From positions 1 through 8,514 of the forward strand of contig PLTK01000059.1 in the NCBI GenBank assembly GCA_003164415.1: 8,514 nt of DNA, written 5' to 3'. The notes beneath the pieces are model-generated. The model was not told the DNA's origin. It saw only the letters and a program-made list of their open reading frames with translations, and did not search any database. Every line of letters starts with the position of its first letter. The first letter of the stretch is position 1. Shown piece after piece: positions 4,673-8,514 of the stretch. This DNA is from Methanobacterium sp. GTDB taxonomy: Archaea; Methanobacteriota; Methanobacteria; Methanobacteriales; Methanobacteriaceae. Made by a program: the position numbers and the translations under genes.

Positions 4673-6637
4673 GTGGTTAAATCTGATCAAATCAATTATA
4701 GAATAGATGAAGAATACAGTCAGTATTCTGAAATGGTATCTGCCGTATTCGAACTTAGTCCTGATTCTATTTCTCTTACAAAAGTATCTAACGGTGAAAT
4801 TATTGATTGTAACCCTGAATATTTAAATCAAATAGGATATTCACGAGAAGAAGTAATTGGACACACTTCACTAGAACTTAAATTATTCAATTTTAAGGAA
4901 CGTCAAATATTTATTAATGAGATCAGAAAAAAACAAGCAATAAGCGATTATGAAATCAAAATCAAACGGAAGGACAATGTTTTTATTAATGTCCTATATT
5001 CAGCTAGATTTATCACCATAAACGGTATTGAAACAATACTCAGCATAGGTAAAGACATCACCGAACGAAAAAAAGTAGAACAACAACTAAAAAATAATGC
5101 TGATCTGCTGGACCAACTATATGATGCAGTTATTAGGACTGATGCTAATTTTAAAATAAACTATTGGAACAAAGCAGCAGAAAAGATGTTTGGATACTCT
5201 CAAGATGAGGCATTAGGAATTAACTCCGCAGAACTCCTACGTCCCGTATATGTTCCAGGTGAAAGAGAGACAAAATCAGAAGAGTTAAATCAAAATGGCG
5301 TTTTAAAAACCATAAATAAATTTAAACATAAAAACGGAGCAGAAATCATTGTTGAACAGAATGCGACCCGAATCAACGATAATTCCCGAGTACCAATAGG
5401 TTATATAGTAATCTATCGTGATATCACCGAACAAAAAAAAGGGGAACAACTAAAACAGAAACTTTTGGATCATGAACAACAACTTACAGAAGAACTTCAA
5501 GTAACAAATGAAGAACTTATTAATCAGGGGCATGATTTGTTACAAATCAACAAAACGGTAAAGGAAAGTGAAGAGCGGTTCCATACTCTTGCTGACAATA
5601 TTCCTAACTTGGCTTGGATGGCTGATCCTGATGGTTGGATCTTCTGGTATAATAACCAGTGGTATGATTATACGGGTACAACATTGGATGATATGCAAGG
5701 GTGGGGTTGGCAGAAGGTTCATCATCCGGATTATGTTAAATCCGTTACAGAAGATTGGTCAACAAAAATCAAAGAAGGAAAACCATATGATAATATATTC
5801 CCCCTTAAAGGTAAGGATGGGAGTTTTAGATGGTTCTTGACCAGGATTACACCTATCAGGGATGAGCAAGGTACTCTTACAAGATGGTTCGGTACTAATA
5901 CAGATATTACAGAACGCATTAATCGTGAAGAGGAATTAGAAAGTACAATGGAAGAGTTAAAATACTCCAACAAAGAATTAGAACAGTTTGCTTATATTAC
6001 TTCTCATGACCTTCGAGAACCACTAAGGATGATAACAAGTTTCTTACAGCTATTAGAACGTCGTTACAAGGACCAGTTAGATAAAGATGCCAATGAATTT
6101 ATTGCATATGCTGTTGATGGGGCCAAACGTTTGGATGCAATGACAAATGATCTATTACACTATTCTAAAATAACCAACGAAAAAAGAGAAATCATCCCAG
6201 TAAATTTCGAACATGTACTGGAACATACTTTAACAAACTTAAAAGTTCAAATAGAAGAAAACAATGCAATTATCACTCATGATCCATTACCAACCATCAA
6301 AGGTGATGAACAGTTAAAGATCCAGTTATTCCAGAATATAATTGGAAATGCTATTAAATACAGAAGCCAAAAAACTCCAAAAATTCATATATCCGCAACC
6401 AAAGAAGGAAACCAATATCTCTTTAGTATTAAAGATAATGGAATTGGAATGTCAAATAAACACTTAGAAAAGATATTTACTATATTCCAACGACTTCATA
6501 CACATGAGGAGTATGACGGAACTGGTATTGGACTTGCAATTGCTCAAAAAATTGTAAATCAACAAGGCGGACAAATCTGGGCAGAATCAATACTAGGAAA
6601 AGGAACCACATTCTACTTTACTATACTTATTAATTAA
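4673..6637 (+). CDS. Cytosolic sensor histidine kinase with three PAS domains
   Basis: A protein of 654 residues from GTG 4673. No signal peptide or membrane helix is seen, so it should sense a cytosolic cue. Domain order: PAS 1 (about 17-133, ending IGKDITERKK), PAS 2 (142-255, ending YRDITEQKK), a coiled coil (256-298), PAS 3 (296-416, with WMADPDGWIFWYN and the ending TDITER), HisKA (430-500) and HATPase_c (545-652). The phospho-accepting His445 lies in SHDLREPLR. N box QNIIGNAIKY has Asn555 and Asn559; G1 is DNGIGM (588-593), the F box FTIFQRLH (602-609) and G2 GTGIGL (616-621), so all catalytic parts are present. No receiver is fused; a separate response regulator must take the phosphoryl group, possibly that at 1234-1671. 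PAS 3 is Trp-rich, looks bacterial and is less AT-rich than the flanks. The ligand is unknown. The core is closely related to that of the kinase downstream. Confidence 0.93.
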   Translation: MVKSDQINYRIDEEYSQYSEMVSAVFELSPDSISLTKVSNGEIIDCNPEYLNQIGYSREEVIGHTSLELKLFNFKERQIFINEIRKKQAISDYEIKIKRKDNVFINVLYSARFITINGIETILSIGKDITERKKVEQQLKNNADLLDQLYDAVIRTDANFKINYWNKAAEKMFGYSQDEALGINSAELLRPVYVPGERETKSEELNQNGVLKTINKFKHKNGAEIIVEQNATRINDNSRVPIGYIVIYRDITEQKKGEQLKQKLLDHEQQLTEELQVTNEELINQGHDLLQINKTVKESEERFHTLADNIPNLAWMADPDGWIFWYNNQWYDYTGTTLDDMQGWGWQKVHHPDYVKSVTEDWSTKIKEGKPYDNIFPLKGKDGSFRWFLTRITPIRDEQGTLTRWFGTNTDITERINREEELESTMEELKYSNKELEQFAYITSHDLREPLRMITSFLQLLERRYKDQLDKDANEFIAYAVDGAKRLDAMTNDLLHYSKITNEKREIIPVNFEHVLEHTLTNLKVQIEENNAIITHDPLPTIKGDEQLKIQLFQNIIGNAIKYRSQKTPKIHISATKEGNQYLFSIKDNGIGMSNKHLEKIFTIFQRLHTHEEYDGTGIGLAIAQKIVNQQGGQIWAESILGKGTTFYFTILIN

Positions 6638-6642
6638 ATTAA

Positions 6643-6704
6643 TTTTTTAAACATATTTTTTTTAAATTTTTATTTTTTGTTCTAATATATTAATAATTTT
6701 TTTT
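6643..6704 (+). terminator. Multiple oligo-T tracts after the first kinase
   Basis: Runs of T at 6643-6648, 6656-6663, 6667-6671, 6673-6678 and 6697-6704 follow the TAA at 6635-6637. Clustered T tracts of this kind mark archaeal transcription ends. They imply that the two kinases are transcribed separately. Confidence 0.55.
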
Positions 6705-6787
6705 ATCTAAATTTAGATTCAATAAATTATATAGTTTAGGGTATACAATAGTGCTTTAAAGGTTTATTTTATTTTTCATATTAGGAG
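6705..6787 (+). promoter_or_regulatory. Candidate promoter of the second kinase with adjacent palindrome
   Basis: TTATATAG at 6727-6734 is a plausible TATA box, predicting transcription start near 6757. AGGAG at 6783-6787 is the ribosome site. A perfect 14-base palindrome, ATCTAAATTTAGAT (6705-6718), lies eight bases upstream of the TATA box, where an activator or the TFB contact would be. Short palindromes of this kind also arise by chance in such AT-rich DNA. Confidence 0.4.
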
Positions 6788-6795
6788 TAGAATAT

Positions 6796-8157
6796 TTGAT
6801 GGATGACGAGAACAATAACAAATGTCAACAACGTTTAAAAGCTGAAGAAATAGTAAAAAATCGGGTTGATCATACAAAAAATAAATCAGATCTTCATGAA
6901 GTTAATTATGAGCTACGTGTTCATCAAGTTGAATTAGAAATGCAAAATGAAGAACTTAGAGAAAATCAGATTAAATTAATAGAATCTCAACATAGATATT
7001 TTGATCTTTTTAATTTCGCTCCTGTGGGATATTTTACTTTGAATGAAAAAGGTCTTATTTTAGATGCTAACTTGGCAGGTGCATCACTTTTAAAAGTTGA
7101 AAGACTCAACCTCCCCAATAAAGCATTTATCCAATTTATAGATCTGGATAATAGAAACAAATTTCATCGTCACATTACAAAAGCTAAAGAAACTGGAGTT
7201 AAAGAGACTACTGAACTTAAACTCCTAAAAATAGATAAATCTTCTTTTTACGTACATCTTGAAACCATAACCATCTTAAATGAAAATGGAACTTTCAAAG
7301 AATTTAGAATAGGAATAAATGATATTAACAGTCAAAAAAAAGCTGAAATCACATTACGTGATCGTAATGCGAAAATTAATAAATTATTAAATGTTGAAAT
7401 TGACGATTATGAAATAGCAGAAATCAAATTAGAAAAACTGATAGAGAATTTAAAAAGCTCAAATAAAGAGCTTGAACAATTCGCTTATGTTTCTTCACAT
7501 GATTTGAAAGAACCATTACGTATGATCACAAGTTTTCTTCAGCTTTTACAGAAAAGATATGCAAATAAACTTGACGAAGATGCCAATGATTTCATAAACT
7601 TTGCCGTGGAAGGCGCTAAACGATTAAATACAATGATTAATGATCTTTTAAAATACTCCCAAATAGGAAGTACTGAAATAAATTTTGAATATTTACAGAG
7701 TGAAAAAATATTAGAAACCGTTCTAACAGACTTAGGACCATTAATAGAGGATAATCATGCCATTGTGACATATGATCCACTACCTCTAATCTATGCTAAT
7801 GAGCAGATGATGATTCAATTATTCCAGAACCTCATAGGTAATGCTATGAAATATCATGGAGAAAAAACCCCTGAAATACAAATATCTGCTACCAGAGGAA
7901 AAGATGAATATATTTTCGCAGTAACAGATAATGGGATTGGAATAGATAAAAAACACCATGATCGAATATTCACTATATTTCAACGCTTACACTCAAGGGA
8001 AGAATATGAAGGAACAGGTATAGGTTTAGCTATTTCTCTACGGATATTACAGAAACATCGGGGAATAATTTGGACTGAATCCGTACTAGGACAAGGAACT
8101 ACATTCTACTTCACAATACCCGACTATGAAGGTATTAATTATGAAAAATTCTTCTAA
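6796..8157 (+). CDS. Cytosolic sensor histidine kinase with one PAS domain
   Basis: A protein of 453 residues. TTG 6796 and ATG 6799 are adjacent possible starts, eight and eleven bases from AGGAG (6783-6787), and differ by a single residue. Domains: a helical N terminus with the kinase-family element YELRVHQVELEMQNEELRE (38-56), PAS (about 63-182, FAPVGYFTLNEKGLILDAN), a coiled-coil linker (183-222), HisKA (222-290) with His235 in SHDLKEPLR, and HATPase_c (335-440). N box QNLIGNAMKY, G1 DNGIGI (378-383), F box FTIFQRLH and G2 GTGIGL (406-411) are all intact. No membrane segment or receiver domain is present. From the HisKA on it aligns nearly without gaps to the kinase upstream, and the F box is identical, so the two are paralogues that differ in their sensor halves. 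They may feed the same response regulator. It is followed by a convergent gene. Confidence 0.92.
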   Translation: MMDDENNNKCQQRLKAEEIVKNRVDHTKNKSDLHEVNYELRVHQVELEMQNEELRENQIKLIESQHRYFDLFNFAPVGYFTLNEKGLILDANLAGASLLKVERLNLPNKAFIQFIDLDNRNKFHRHITKAKETGVKETTELKLLKIDKSSFYVHLETITILNENGTFKEFRIGINDINSQKKAEITLRDRNAKINKLLNVEIDDYEIAEIKLEKLIENLKSSNKELEQFAYVSSHDLKEPLRMITSFLQLLQKRYANKLDEDANDFINFAVEGAKRLNTMINDLLKYSQIGSTEINFEYLQSEKILETVLTDLGPLIEDNHAIVTYDPLPLIYANEQMMIQLFQNLIGNAMKYHGEKTPEIQISATRGKDEYIFAVTDNGIGIDKKHHDRIFTIFQRLHSREEYEGTGIGLAISLRILQKHRGIIWTESVLGQGTTFYFTIPDYEGINYEKFF

Positions 8158-8199
8158 AAATCTATAAAAAAAATAGAATAAAATATTTCATTTTTTGTT
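8158..8199. terminator. Bidirectional terminator region between convergent genes
   Basis: On the + strand, TTTTTT-G-TTTT (8191-8201) lies downstream of the second kinase. On the minus strand the A8 run (8167-8174) reads as T8 just after the stop of the membrane-protein gene. Convergent oligo-T tracts fit archaeal termination from both sides. Confidence 0.5.
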
Positions 8200-8421
8200 T
8201 TATGTTGCTTTTGCAGTGGTGTAAGCGTCGTACATACCGTAAAGCCAAACTAGGACATATAATATGTACGCAATGATTCCTAATAAAAAGATTCCTGCTA
8301 AGACTCCTAATATAACTGCTATGATGAAAATTATTATTCCTTTCATTATATTTCCAGCATACACTGTACCTATTCCAGGTAAAAAGAAAGATATAATCAA
8401 AGCTAATATAGGATTTGCCAT
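8200..8421 (-). CDS. Small hydrophobic membrane protein, TM2-like
   Basis: A protein of 73 residues from ATG (complement of 8419-8421), with GGAGGA (complement of 8427-8432) five bases upstream. Hydrophobic segments span about 4-21 (with FFLPGIGTVYAG), 26-50 and 51-64, followed by MYDAYTTAKAT. This layout, a first helix ending P-G-x-G-x-x-Y-x-G, a short polar turn with Lys, further helices and a terminal Asp-Ala-Tyr, resembles the small TM2-like membrane proteins common in methanogens and bacteria, whose function is unknown. TM2 itself usually has two helices; here the second hydrophobic stretch is longer and may form two. It faces the kinase genes and is transcribed on its own. An overlapping minus-strand frame (8162-8434) and a plus-strand frame (8264-8452) are shadows of it. 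Confidence 0.8.
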   Translation of the reverse strand: MANPILALIISFFLPGIGTVYAGNIMKGIIIFIIAVILGVLAGIFLLGIIAYILYVLVWLYGMYDAYTTAKAT

Positions 8422-8496
8422 TGTTTTCCTCCAAATAATCTGTATATTATAATTATACTAAGTAACTAATACTTGTTTTTTAAATGTTTCCGTAGT

Positions 8497-8504
8497 TATT
8501 TATA
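8497..8504 (-). promoter_or_regulatory. Candidate TATA box of the membrane-protein gene
   Basis: The minus strand reads TATAAATA here, preceded by ACGG. It predicts a start of transcription near 8476 and a leader of about 55 bases that includes the strong GGAGGA ribosome site. A second AT-rich stretch (8442-8456) is too close to the Shine-Dalgarno to serve. Confidence 0.35.
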
Positions 8505-8514
8505 CCGTATTATA

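Noticed and set aside
5540..5973. Minus-strand and alternative plus-strand ORFs inside the first kinase
   Set aside because: They overlap the third PAS domain and the start of the HisKA region; the longer open frames there probably reflect the higher G+C of that segment.
6705..6718. Perfect palindrome ATCTAAATTTAGAT as a specific operator
   Set aside because: A few 14-base palindromes are expected by chance in 8.5 kb of DNA this AT-rich; it is kept only as part of the promoter note.
8162..8452. ORFs at 8162-8434 (minus) and 8264-8452 (plus)
   Set aside because: Both overlap the small membrane-protein gene, which alone has a good ribosome site and a clear helix pattern.

Overview
The window looks like an AT-rich methanogenic archaeon of the Methanobacteriales, most likely Methanobacterium-like. 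This is an inference from four things: very low G+C, oligo-T tracts after genes in place of bacterial hairpin terminators, Shine-Dalgarno sites of the GGAGG/GAGGTGAT type combined with TATA-like boxes, and proteins (receiver-only response regulators, soluble multi-PAS histidine kinases, a small two- to three-helix membrane protein) in the style typical of that group. All genes but the last lie on the + strand.

Bases 1-4605 look like the worn remains of an integrated element (provirus or similar) with regulators lodged in it. At the left edge is the C-terminal half of an archaeal tyrosine recombinase broken by a frameshift (1-553). Two receiver-only response regulators follow (671-1057 and 1234-1671). 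The first has lost the phospho-acceptor Asp and one acidic-pocket Asp, and neither has a convincing start codon. Next is a run of small phage-type genes: an unknown ORF with an in-frame TAA (1909-2196), a zinc-ribbon protein split over two frames (2189-2418), a SANT/Myb-like HTH protein (2522-2827) and a SWIM zinc-finger protein (2909-3223). An N6-adenine DNA methyltransferase follows; it can be rebuilt only by joining pieces across three frameshifts and a stop codon (3220-4196). The stretch ends with three very small ORFs (4193-4605), two of which carry Cys pairs of zinc-ribbon type.

Bases 4606-8157 differ: two long, intact, paralogous cytosolic sensor histidine kinases, one with three PAS domains (4673-6637) and one with a single PAS domain (6796-8157). 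Each appears to have its own TATA-like sequence, and T tracts follow each gene. Their HisKA and HATPase cores are close relatives. Neither has a fused receiver, so the nearby receiver-only protein at 1234-1671 is a possible but unproven partner.

The right end holds a convergent gene for a 73-residue hydrophobic membrane protein (8200-8421, minus strand), separated from the second kinase by a T-rich/A-rich gap that could end transcription from both sides.

I found no tRNA, rRNA, CRISPR array or insertion-sequence transposase. No complete novel system is evident. The most informative signals are the reconstructable methyltransferase pseudogene, the unphosphorylatable receiver, and the sharp change from decayed to intact genes near 4605.
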